A stretch of DNA of 64,000 bases, taken from NCBI RefSeq assembly GCF_947507565.1, contig NC_089175.1:6995733-7059732 (forward strand), read 5' to 3'. This document shows, piece by piece, positions 43,756 to 54,396 of this stretch. Made by a program: the position numbers and the translations under genes. The notes under the pieces are model-generated. The model was not told where the DNA came from. It was given only the letters and a program-made list of their open reading frames with translations, and made no database searches. Position 1 is the stretch's first letter. Each line of letters opens with the position of its first letter. Source of the stretch: Oscarella lobularis. Lineage: Eukaryota; Porifera; Homoscleromorpha; Homosclerophorida; Oscarellidae.

Positions 43756-46700
43756 TTAGATATCGGAAACGGGCTGACCGTCTTCGGTCCAACGTATTTT
43801 CTCCCATATTTCCCTATGTAATTTCATTTCTTCGACGTAACGTCGCGTTCGCTCGTGTAAATTCGCGCCCGTTAGTCTATAGTATACGCCCTGTTTTGAT
43901 AACAATTCCTCGTGGTTACCCATCTCGACGACGCGTCCGTTTCGTATGACGGCAATTGAATCGGCGTCGCGTATCGTCGAGAGACGATGCGCAATGACGA
44001 TGCAAGTGCGACCCTCACGCGCCATATCGAGTGCATCTTGAACGACCTGGGTGGGGGAGCCTCTATTATATTTTATTATTTTAATTAGATTTCTTTTTTA
44101 TGCCTTTTCGTTTTCCGCGTCCAATGCGGATGTTGCTTCGTCGAGAAGCAATATTTGAGGGTCGCGTAGCAAGGCTCGCGCTATGGCAACGCGCTGCCTT
44201 TGCCCACCGGATAACTGGACCCCATGTTCCCCAACAACAGTCCCATATCCCTAGGGGATAGAGACTCTCCATAGAGACAAGGACCCTATATTACCGTTCC
44301 TTCTTACTCTTGGAAGCGACGTTATGAATCGATGTATGTTCGCTGCGACGGCCGCTTCGACGATGTCGTCCATGATCTCGGCGACGGGAGGCGAGTCGTC
44401 ATCATCATTGATTCCATAGGCGATGTTTTCAGCGATCGAACAATTGAAGAGCGTCGGCTCTTGATTCACTATACCAATGTTCGATCGAAGCCACGCTAAA
44501 TCGTAATCCTTGACGTCACGACCATCAAGAACCTCAAAAAAATTAATTATTTAAATTTAAAAAATATACGTTTTTCTTTTTATTTACCACTTGTCCGTCT
44601 GCGACGTCGTAGAATCGTTCAAGTAGCGACACGAGCGTGCTCTTGCCGCATCCGCTTGCGCCGACTACGGCGACCGTTTGCCCGGGTCGCACGAGCAGGC
44701 GAAAGCCTCGCAGAACGCGCCGCTGGGGACGCGTCGGATACGAAAAAACGACGTCGCGAAATTCGACTTGCCCGTGTATCGTCGGCGGCGCGCGTCCGCC
44801 TTCGCTCGCGTCGATCGCCGGCGTACGATCGAGAATGTGAAAAATGTGCGTCGCCGCCGCCTTCGCCTTCGCGTAATCGGGAGCGAACGTATTGGCATTT
44901 CCGGCCGTCAGAGCGCAGAAAACGATCGCATTAAAAACACTATTAATTCAATTAGTTAATTCAATTAGATAATTCAATTAATTATTTAATTAGGTTATTT
45001 AATTGAATAATATACTTACGTAAAAACGTCGAAGTAGTACTATTAATTCAATTAGTTAATTAAATTAATTATTTAATTAGGCTATTTAATTGAATAATTA
45101 ATTGTTTGAAATACTTACGTGAAAACGTCGAAGTAGTGGAGTTCGCCGTTGGCGACGAGATAGCCGCCGAAGCGAAAGGCGACGGCGTACGTCCAAAAGA
45201 GCGTCGCTTGCGTGAGGGCGAACGTGATGCCGTAGACGAAACTGTTCTTCATAGCAGCGCTAAATACAAAGACTATATAGATCCTTAATAAATGTGGTGT
45301 TTATTGTTTAATTACGTGTGTGGTACTTTGAGTTGTTTGCTGTACATTTCGTAGAATGTTTGCTCTTTGGTGAGCGCCGCCACGGTGCGAATATTGTCCG
45401 TTGCACCGGTAGCGATTTTACCTAATTCTTCGGCGTATTTACGATGTTTCTTCGCGTGACCCGTATAGGCTTTCATCTGAAGCGTTCCCGCGATCGTGAT
45501 GATTGGCATGCAGGCGAGAATGACGAGAGCGAGTTTCCAGCCGAACACGAAGGCGACGATGAGACCGGCCGTCATGTTCGTACTCATATCCACACCCACA
45601 CCAATTTGAATACCAGACGCCTTAATAAAATAAAATCGATTATATATAATTATTAATTTTTTTGTCCTTTACTCCTTGGACTAGAGACGCGTCGGATGAG
45701 AGACGTGTTGTTAGAGCGCCTGTTGAATTCTTTGGATGATCAAACCAGCCAATTTCCTAATAAGGTTTAACTTAGTTTTTTTTTCTTTCCTCTCCCCTTA
45801 TGTTGTGTAGTCACCTGTCTCAATATGGCTCGAAATGATAAGGCTCGCAATCGCATCGTCAACTTCTCGCCGGAAGCAGCAAAGAAACCGGTCTAAGAAA
45901 ATATTAATCAATAGAAATTAATGACACGTGACCTAATAATACCTGCAACATGTGCGAAACGCCGGAGAGAGCGCCAACGGCAACAAAAGCAACGGAATAG
46001 ACGACAGCTTCATCCAACAACTCATCCCCCTTCAAACCATACGTCTAAAGAAAACGGATAAATAAATCAATGAATCAATAATTATTTGATTTTACTTTTA
46101 AGACTTCTCCTAGTAGAACGGCGAATACGGGCCACGTTCCCCCGCTCACAATCGCCATGACAGTACCCAAGAGAATAATCTTCATTTCCGGCGAATTCAT
46201 TCGCATGATTCTCATGAAGGACGCCTCTTCCATCTTCTCCACAACCGCATCCGAATCGTCACCTTCGAGACGCTCTTCACACAAACTATCCTCATCATCA
46301 TTCATATCAACAATGGTATCCGTAATTCCATCATTAGCAAAATCGGTTACGGAGTGACTCCGCCCCCACGCAATCCCCTTGAGGGAGAGACAGCTCACTT
46401 GGGACGCCGTGCGCCGAAGTGCGCGCATCGAACGAACGGAACGAAGCGACGACGAATTGCGTCCTTGGACTTTCGATCGTACGGCGATGAGAGGATTCTT
46501 TCGAAGACCCAACCACTTGGGAGGGGGCCCCATCAGATCGTCAACACCAGAATCGTTGACGTCATCATCTTTGACGTCGCCAAGAAGACTCTTTGAAAAA
46601 ACAATAAATAAATAAATAAAAAGTCTATATCTATGTTTGCATTCAGATCTAATTTTTAAAAAAATAAATCTCTACCTCTATCTCTATATACATATATTGA

Positions 46701-49553
46701 GATCTTACTTGGGCATTGACTAATTGTTGATAGACGCCTCCTAAATTGATGAGCTGCGCATGTGTGCCGTGTTCTGCGACGCGACCATGTTCGATTGCGA
46801 TGATGAGATCAGCGTTTTGTACTGTAGTCAATCGATGAGCGACAATGATTGTTGTTCGTCCAGCTCTCGCCTAAATATGTACATTATTTATTTAATTATT
46901 GATTATTTCTTTGTGACTTTGTCTAATGCTTCTTGGACTATATGTTCGTTGTGGGAATCGAGAGCTGATGTTGCTTCGTCTAATAAGAGAATTTTTGGAT
47001 CGCGGATTACTGCTCTTGCTATTGCGATGCGTTGTTTCTCGCCACCAGACAACTGGGTCCCCCTTTCGCCCACGAGAGTATGATAACCCTATAAGGAAAA
47101 AAGATTAATAAGAAGAACCACGTGCTTTTTTCTCTCTCTTGCTTTAGGCAGTTTCGTTATGAATGAGTGCGCATTTGCGAGTTTCGCCGCTCGCACCACT
47201 TCCGTCTTTGTCGCGTCCTCTTTCCCATACATAATATTCTCTTCGATCGTGACGTCAAAGAGGATGGGCTCCTGACTGACCACGCCTATCTGACGTCGTA
47301 GCCATTGGATATTTAATTTTCGGATGTCGTGGCCATCCAATTTGACCTAGAGAAGAAAACGTGATCATAATATTAGAGAGTAAAGAATATTCTTTATATA
47401 CTCTTCCTGCCGTTGGATCATAGAATCTTTGTAGGAGTTGTATCAGCGTGCTTTTGCCGCATCCACTTGCGCCCACGAGCGCTATCGTTTCCCCGCTATT
47501 TACACTGAACGTGATGCTGTTTAATATCTGTAACAACGAATTAAATATGTGTTAAACATTATTGATTATTATTTACCTTGATGCCCGGTCTCGAAGGATA
47601 GGAGAAGTCGACGTCTATAAATTCAATGAGACCTTGAACGCTTCGTAGCCGCATTCCCGTTTCATCAGAAGAATCAATTTTCGGTTTCTGTGCAAAGCGA
47701 TTTATTGATGAGAACGTGGTCATGAGAACGCGTACGTGATTCAGTATGGCAAAAAGACCGGCTGCTGCTCCAGTAGCAGTAGCAAACCTAAAGAAAATAT
47801 ATAAGTCTATTAATTAATTAAATTCTATGTGATTCTTTACTTGAAAAAATTCGGAGCAGCATAACCCAGCATAAACGTTCCAATCAAGAGAGCATAGAAA
47901 GTCTGTAGAACACAAAAACGTATGTAGATAAATGCTACATATTTATTTCTCACCGTGAGAACATTTCCTGGCGTCATTTCTTCTCTCTCAATGAGTTTCG
48001 ACCCATACCTATATAAAGAGTGGTTTGCGTATGTATGCATGCATGAAGTCTAGATCTATTACAAACCAAAATGCCAATGCAAACATGCTGAATAATACAA
48101 AATATACACAGCCAACTGCCACGCCCGATGACACGCCCTTCTTCCTTCCCAAACGACGTGCATCATCCAAACAAGCTTCATATCTAAAAGAAATAATTAA
48201 TTATTTTTATTAATTAATTAGGGATACATGCTTTGTAGCTGCTTTGTTTTGGCCTCCAAATGCAGTCACTGTTCGAATTGCGGCCAGAACTTCTTCAGCT
48301 ATGACTCCGGCTCTTCCGTAGGCCGTTTGAACTTGAGTCGAAAACCTCGCCACCATCTAAGAAAATACATAAATAAATACGGATTAAAATGATGAGTGTT
48401 TCTCTTTTCACCTTGGATATGAATGCCAGACTTATGATGAGTAAAGGAACAAGAGATAGGACTACGAGAGTCATTTCCCAGCTTTTCCAAAACGCTATTC
48501 CGAGACCGGCAACAAAGGAGGCAAGCCCTTGAATGAACACGCCCACTTTGTCACCAATCCCCTCATGAACTTTTTCAATACCACTAATAGAATAATCATT
48601 AGGAAGAATTATTTATTTATGATGGCTTACTCGACCAATTGACTCGTTATTTCCGCATGATTATGCAAATCAAACCAGCCAACTTCCTGTGCCAAAATGG
48701 CTTTAAAAACAGCCTTTTTCATTCGAGTAATTTGCCTCTGCGAAGCCATAACCCAAAGAGAAATTTGAAAGAAGGCAAAGACAAGCGTAATCGCTCCAAT
48801 AATAGCGAAATAAATCGCCCTCTTTGCCATCTCCGATTCAAAGGGAAGACAATCAGGTTTACGCATTGATCCATTACAAAACATGACACGTGACCGACTA
48901 CTATCCAAGGCGTTGGGACCTTGGATGAGATCGAACGTCGCGTCGGGTATGGTGACGTTGTTGCCTTGGAAATGATTGATAAACGTGTCGATGAGCTGTC
49001 CGAGATTGATGCAGACGAGCGGCCAGCCGAGACCGTGAATAATAGCGGAAACGCTTCCGAGAAGAATAAATATGACGTCAATCCCATCAGCGAATTGATA
49101 CTAGAAAAATAAATAATTATTAGGAGAAGTAAGTTTAAAAAAATACAAATATAAATAACCACAGTATATAAATATATAATCTAATTAGGTAGGTAAGTGG
49201 TTTTCCTTGCGGTGAGACTTCGTGATGCGTAAGGGACTTCTTTCCCCCCTCTCTCAATATGTGAGACCTCCTTGTTACAATCTTACCAAAGTGTGATAAG
49301 AGACTGGCTTTAGTTTCGGTTCCACGCGACTCGAACTACGAGAAATCATACGTTACCTTATAAAAACATCGTAGGGCTTCCCTTTTTCTTCTTCGTACCT
49401 GTCTGATACTTTGCTGGAGCGATGTGTTGTCGTTTTCCTTCGTTTCGCTTCCCCGTTGGGGACCCCGTTCGACGTCGACGTCGTTTTCGCGCGCCACGAC
49501 GCTTTGTGGACGTCGTATTGGCGTTGGCTTCGGTCTGCGGCGCTCATTTCCAT
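43756..49553 (-). CDS. Full-length ABCB1-type exporter (P-glycoprotein family)
   Basis: Exons (minus): 49553-49399 (uncertain), 49100-48631, 48583-48412, 48356-48232, 48183-48067, 48008-47954, 47902-47841, 47787-47736, 47687-47577, 47527-47402, 47346-47143, 47088-46918, 46870-46709, 46590-46096, 46044-45943, 45892-45815, 45756-45673, 45620-45316, 45259-45119, 44939-44588, 44532-44308, 44250-44104, 44046-43756. Exons 2-23 give 1348 residues in one frame. TMD1-NBD1-linker-TMD2-NBD2; both Walker A motifs read GASGCGKST, signatures LSGGEKQR and LSGGQRQR, Walker [13 protein letters not shown]-loops AHRLTT and AHRLST. It should export hydrophobic compounds across the plasma membrane using ATP. The first exon is unsettled: the frame from ATG 49553 joins exon 2 in phase only with a donor at AAA|GTATCA, whereas the stronger donor CAGACAG|GTACGA suits a frame without ATG. 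It is the only intact ABC copy here. Confidence 0.93.
44047..48231 (-). other. Three GC-AG introns of the ABC gene
   Basis: Introns with a GC donor: 48231-48184 (CTACAAA|GCATGT; the plus-strand copy has GT at the same place), 47142-47089 (CCTAAA|GCAAGA; GC also in both plus-strand copies) and 44103-44047 (GAAAAG|GCATAA). Each is required to keep the protein frame. Confidence 0.8.
44940..45137 (-). repeat. Tandem duplication of an exon end plus intron
   Basis: Positions 44940-45039 and 45040-45137 are two copies of a unit with the last 20 bp of an ABC exon (ACTACTTCGACGTTTTCAC), its GTAAGT donor and an AT-rich intron ending TTGAATTAATAG. It leaves a 20-nt pseudo-microexon at 45039-45020 flanked by a good acceptor and donor. 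Including it would shift the frame. Confidence 0.85.
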
Positions 49554-49597
49554 CTCTTTAGGCGCCCGCAAACCCGGAAGAGGCGAATAGGCGTGGT

Positions 49598-49901
49598 CTC
49601 GTCGAACAACGGCTTTCTACGAGCGAAATCGATCGCTGAGCGTCTCGTTCGACTCTTCGATGACCGAACGAGTGGCTCGATGTAGCGAAACGTCGCGACG
49701 AAGCGCCGTGGGGGAGATAGCGCGAGCTGAGATGATAAACAACGACGTTATACCGGTAAGGGGACCCACCGAGTCGACGCGAGTGCGTTCGACCAGAAAC
49801 GTACCTCAATAAATTAAAGGGTGAGGTTTCTTGCGGGCTTCCGCGGCTTCTCCCAGGAGGAAAGAAAACGCAACTGGCCTCAGGAGATGAAAGCGATCAC
49901 G
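49598..49901 (-). promoter_or_regulatory. E-box leader element of the intact ABC gene
   Basis: On the minus strand: CAATCACGTGATCGC, TTGCGTTTTCTTTCCTCCTGGG, AAATTTATTGAGG-type sequence with GTACGTTTCTGG, then the conserved leader to about 49598, 45 bp before the ABC first exon. This copy defines the element as promoter plus leader. Confidence 0.65.
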
Positions 49902-49954
49902 TGATTGACTAAATCAATAACCTACACATGTATGTTTCAGCATACCACGGTACT

Positions 49955-50096
49955 GTAAAGGCGAACGACCAGAAACCAGAAACGAACCTCAATAAATAAA
50001 GGGTGATTTTTCTTGCGGGCTTCCGCTGCTTAATTCTCCCCCAGGAGGTAAGAAAACGCAGCTGGCATCATGAGATAAAAGCGATCACGTGATTAC
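49955..50096 (-). promoter_or_regulatory. E-box leader element, partial tandem copy
   Basis: A second GTAATCACGTGATCGC, CAGCTGCGTTTTC and TTTATTGAGGTTCGTTTCTGG series just upstream of the full element, ending soon after the TTTATTGAGG part. Confidence 0.6.
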
Positions 50097-50502
50097 TACA
50101 ATCATGTATGTTGAGCGTACAGGCGCAAAACTATTCCAAAAATTGAAAAGACTATACAAACCGAGAAAAGAATCAAAACTGGGTATTGCTGTAAGACAAA
50201 ATCTGAAAACTAATGTACCGTTCCAAAGAAAACGTGTAGCCAATTGCAAAAAAATACAAAAAAACAAAAATCGTGTAAACCAAGGATAACTAAAAGTAAA
50301 ATAAAAGAACTAGAAAGCCGAAGTAAAAGGAGATCTCAGATAAAAAATGAAAAAGAAAATAGCGACTCTAGCCATGTAAAACGGCTTAGGCCGTAGAAAA
50401 GTGATGGAAACACCGCGTCTTCACTTGCAAATACAGGACAGAGATGAGAAACAGGCTTACAGCGCATGAAATGTGTTCACGCGCTAGAGCACCTATTGTA
50501 CA
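50097..50502. other. 3' flank of the truncated ROCO gene
   Basis: A-rich on the plus strand (T-rich in gene sense), similar to 20380-20800. No gene is seen. Confidence 0.5.
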
Positions 50503-53236
50503 TTACGTTTCACATTTATCTACGACAAACTTTGTGAAGATCTTTTCCGCTACCATTCGAAATCCCGCTCGAATAAGAGATTCGCACAAAGCTGCTACGG
50601 TAGCTTCAGAGCCGTGTTTTTGAAGCCAAGCGTCGAGCATACATTGAGCTTGATCTCGCACATCTCTTGGGTATTTTCCCTCAAATCGCACAACGTCGCT
50701 GTAGCGAAACTTCAGTTCATATGCAACATCTTTCCATCGATAACCGATTTCGTTTGCGAGACAATTAATTTGAGAGACAAACCGAGAAAGATCCATTGAT
50801 TGATTAATTAAAATAGAACCCCTAGCTTGTAGTTGTCCAAACCAAAAGTTGATTTGAAGAAAATCTTCACGATTCGGAGTCACAAGTTCATTAAACGGAT
50901 TGAAGAGATAGGTATCGTTTGGAGAATATTCTTCCTCGCCACTATAAATCACAGGAAGATCACTGAGATCAATACCCAACTCCTTGCCAATGTGGCTGGT
51001 TTCTCTTATTTGACAGCATATGTTGTATTCGAAGCCTCGCATGCCCTGCTGACAAACAAATTTCATTTGCCGCCGAAGCTCGTTTTTTATCGAGACCAAG
51101 AACTTGCAGCCAATCTTATATTGGTCCTCTTCATTGATAAAGCGAATTGTTAGAGCTATCCATTTGCCTCGGCTTTGATACAACAATTCAACTTCAACTG
51201 CCAATTAAAAGAGGAAAACAAATCATTGCAAAGAATTCTAAGACAATAAACTGCGTACCTAGCACTGACGATTCCTCATCTTTCACGAAAAAGATACACT
51301 GATGACGAGAAAGTCGCGGTTTTATCGGATACAATTTTAGAAAACGGGTTACAAGACGGAAGTAGATACATTCCGGAACAAACTTCAGCTTCGTAGGAAT
51401 GACAATAAGAAGAGCAGGGAATAAAGACGAGTAAGTGTGCTGCTCCCAGCGAGTTGGCGAGAAAAGAAGCAACTGTCTTAGCATTGACGGAACATAAAAT
51501 TCATTTGCAGACAATTCAGCCAGGGGTGCGATGACGTCAAGAAGTTTCAAAAGCCGAACGATCAGTTCATTTTCATTTTCAATTTCGTCCAGGCTGTTGA
51601 CCTCTGAAGAGCCGGCCTCATCGCTAACTGAGTTCGCTGCTTGTCTCATTTGCTTGAGGCGATACTTCATTAGTCCGATAGACATTATTCCTGTTTTTTT
51701 GAGCCTATTCCACTGCCGTTCCAGGATTGGACCTGGCTTAGCAGCCGTCACAAACGCCGAAAGAGCTTTGATTACCCAAGTAGGACTCGTGAAAACAAAG
51801 TCTTTCAAGCTGTCTACTTCCGGGTAGAAGAGTATTGTTCCAACATTGGCAAGAAACTTTAGCGCCGCCAGGATTTCGTCGCGATTCGATATAGCACAGA
51901 TGCTCGGCTTCTGGGCGATCTCTGCTATTTCGTCCACTCTAGCAACAACTGTTTTCATGCTTTTCTGCCAGCGGAAAAGAAGACGTTCGAGGTACACCCA
52001 AAATAAAGGCTGTTTTTGAATTCTCCTGCAATACGTCGACGCCATGCGGTCCACTCTGCGTCGAATCTCCTCAACACCTCTGCAAGGAGAACCTGACCCA
52101 GATACGGAATTGTCTATTAGGAAAATTCGCTCAATGAAATGAATCATCTGGCAAAAGTCTTCATCGTCTTTCCTATCTTCGCCTCTTTTTGGAACGACGA
52201 TGTGCTGGACAAAATCGCTGTCACTAAGAAGTTCTTCCAAACGCTGTCCTTGCCGGCTTAACCATTTACTTACAGCGGCTGAATCAGGAAACCTTTGCTT
52301 GTCGTTCTCCACGACGTCTCGGTGTGAACCAACAGCAAATACTGGTGGAGGCTCCACCTCCTCGTCCTCGCCCAGCCAATAATCGCCTCGCACCGTTTCC
52401 TCGTGACACGCTGCGATTGATCCAAACCAGTACAGTGGAAAGTCTTCATTCCTTCGTATCCAGCCCAAATCGCTCGAAAGGTTAATTACCTGACCATCAG
52501 GTGAGCGATAAAATGACTCAGCCTCATCCGATAGAGACTTAGAGATGTCCATTACAACCATATATATAGTTAAATCAAAAGTGCTACTGTTCGGCATGAG
52601 AGCAGAATGAGTGGCGGGATAAACTTCTTGTCCGCCTAAATCCCATAAATCGCGAACGCTTATCGTTCGTTCGCGGAGATCGCTTTCACTCAGTTTGTCT
52701 GCTAGGAAATCGGTCACCAATGCCTGTTGATTATGAGTGAGCGTTTTTGCCTCTATGCACACCACTTCCGCTCGACGTTCCGATTTCGTTTTGACCCGAG
52801 AAGCGCGATGATGGGCTTTTAGAGCTTCCTTCAGTTGGGAAAGAGGCTTTTTGACTTCGGCAGAAGAAATCGGCTTAGAAGCGCTCGCGGTCAACGCCGT
52901 CTGCTGAAGATTACTACGATAGCAACCTTCTGCAATAAGGGGATCCAAGTACTCTTTGTTTTCGGTGGCTTTCCATCCGCTGGCCGCTGTGTGGGACATT
53001 GTGACAGCGGCACCTTCTGTGCTTGCTTTCTCCCTCTCAAACGGTCGGTTTAGAAGAGAGTCGACGAGGCACGACTTACCAGCTCCATCTTGTCCAACAA
53101 CTATTACACGAGATCGATTAATTGACACGAAGCCGCGCTGTAGAGCTTTGTCATAAATTTTTTGAAAATTGCTTGAAGAGTCTTCAATGCGAAGGCAATG
53201 ACGAAGATCGCCGGATATAATAGTGACGTAAGCGGT
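50503..53236 (-). CDS. N-terminally truncated Roc-COR-death domain protein
   Basis: Exons: about 53236-51259 and 51197-50503, with a 61-bp intron. The frame starts at QVSTVTAYVTI, directly after a TAA, so the Kelch propeller and the following conserved region are missing; the first in-frame ATG lies after the P-loop. An upstream non-coding exon or acceptor (AACAAG|TTTCG) could still supply a start. It retains Roc (GQDGAGKS, DLGGQE, GSHRD), COR and the C-terminal death domain (ending TKFVVDKCET) with no stop or frameshift, about 890 residues. Upstream lies a copy of the ABC-type E-box leader, not Kelch exons. It may be a minimal signalling GTPase driven by a borrowed promoter, or a recently truncated copy. 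Confidence 0.75.
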
Positions 53237-53239
53237 CAC

Positions 53240-53699
53240 CGTCGAAACTTGTTAATTGTCTAATTCGAATTCAAAGCTATTTTTGCTGGTCAGTCGCTCC
53301 GGATTGATTTTTTTTGCAAACCACGACCACGTTTCTTACCTGTTCAATTAATCTTCATCATGACGTTCTAGAAGTCTCCTTCCCTTTTCTTTGTTCCTAT
53401 AGAAACCAAATTAGAAAAAATTTGGTACCATTCTTTTTTGCCTTTCCCATGCCTCCGTGGCCATTGCGCAATATGCACTTCTTAGCTACGAAAAAGAGTC
53501 AAGCACTAGATTGTATACGTAGCTCATTGATTCTATTCCAGTGACTCATTTTACCATTTTACGGAGTAACATCGTTCATATCTTGGATTTTATATAAGTG
53601 AAAAATGAAAATTCCTTCAATTTTCTTCCATCAAACGGTCTCCATTCACAGCCTAGACGTAATTGCCTGTTTTATAAAAGTAAATTATTTCTGTTGACG
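53240..53699. other. Rearranged junction upstream of the truncated ROCO gene
   Basis: Contains a CGTCTAGGCTGTGA-family repeat on the minus strand (about 53682-53545) and low-complexity AT-rich sequence. Near 53710-53730 the minus strand matches a few bases of the ABC exon encoding GWPLVC. No gene is called. Confidence 0.5.
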
Positions 53700-53986
53700 A
53701 TGTGATCATGCAGACAAGAGGCCAGCCGTGCTACGAGCAAAATCGATCGCCGAGCAGCTTCTTTTTGAAGGCTTCGGCGATGGAATAAGTGAATTGATGC
53801 AGCGAAATGTCGCTAAGCTGAGATGATAAAGACGGTGTAACGGTAAGGGGCACCGAGCCGACACGAGTGCGAACAACGATAGACTTACCTCAATAAATTA
53901 AAGCGTGGGGTTTCTTGCGGGCTTCCACGGCTTCTCCACGAGGAAAGAAAACGCAACCGGGAGATGAAAGCGATCACGTGATTACT
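53700..53986 (-). promoter_or_regulatory. E-box leader element upstream of the truncated ROCO
   Basis: On the minus strand: GTAATCACGTGATCGC, GGTTGCGTTTTCTTTCCTCG, TTTATTGAGGTAAGTCTATC, TTACCGTTACACCG and the leader. Same structure as the ABC gene element, but here it precedes ROCO sequence after an ABC-derived scrap. Confidence 0.6.
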
Positions 53987-54396
53987 CATTAACCTTCACG
54001 TGTTCTGTTTTGAGCGTACAGTAAGTGCACAAAAAATACTATTCCAAAAATTTAAAAAGCTATGCATACCTTTAAATTGAAATATAAAAAAGTTCACAAA
54101 GCAGTGCTGGGTTATTGTTGTAAAACAAAATCTAATGTACTGTTCCAAAGAAAACATATAGTCAAATGTAAAAAATAGGATGACTAAAAAGGCGTAAAAT
54201 GACTGTAAAAGCCGACGTAAAAGGTGATTTCAGATAAATAATGAAAATAAGAGTACACGAAAAGCGACTCTGGTACATTTAGATCGGCTACAACACTTTG
54301 AAAAGCAACCGAAACGCTACGTCTTCACTTGCAAATGTATGAGAGGGGTGAGAAACAGGCTTCCAGAACGTGAAATGCAAAACCACAACCTGCTAA
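53987..54396. other. 3' flank of the large ROCO gene
   Basis: A-rich in plus sense, related to the flanks at 20376 and 50097. No gene is seen. Confidence 0.5.
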
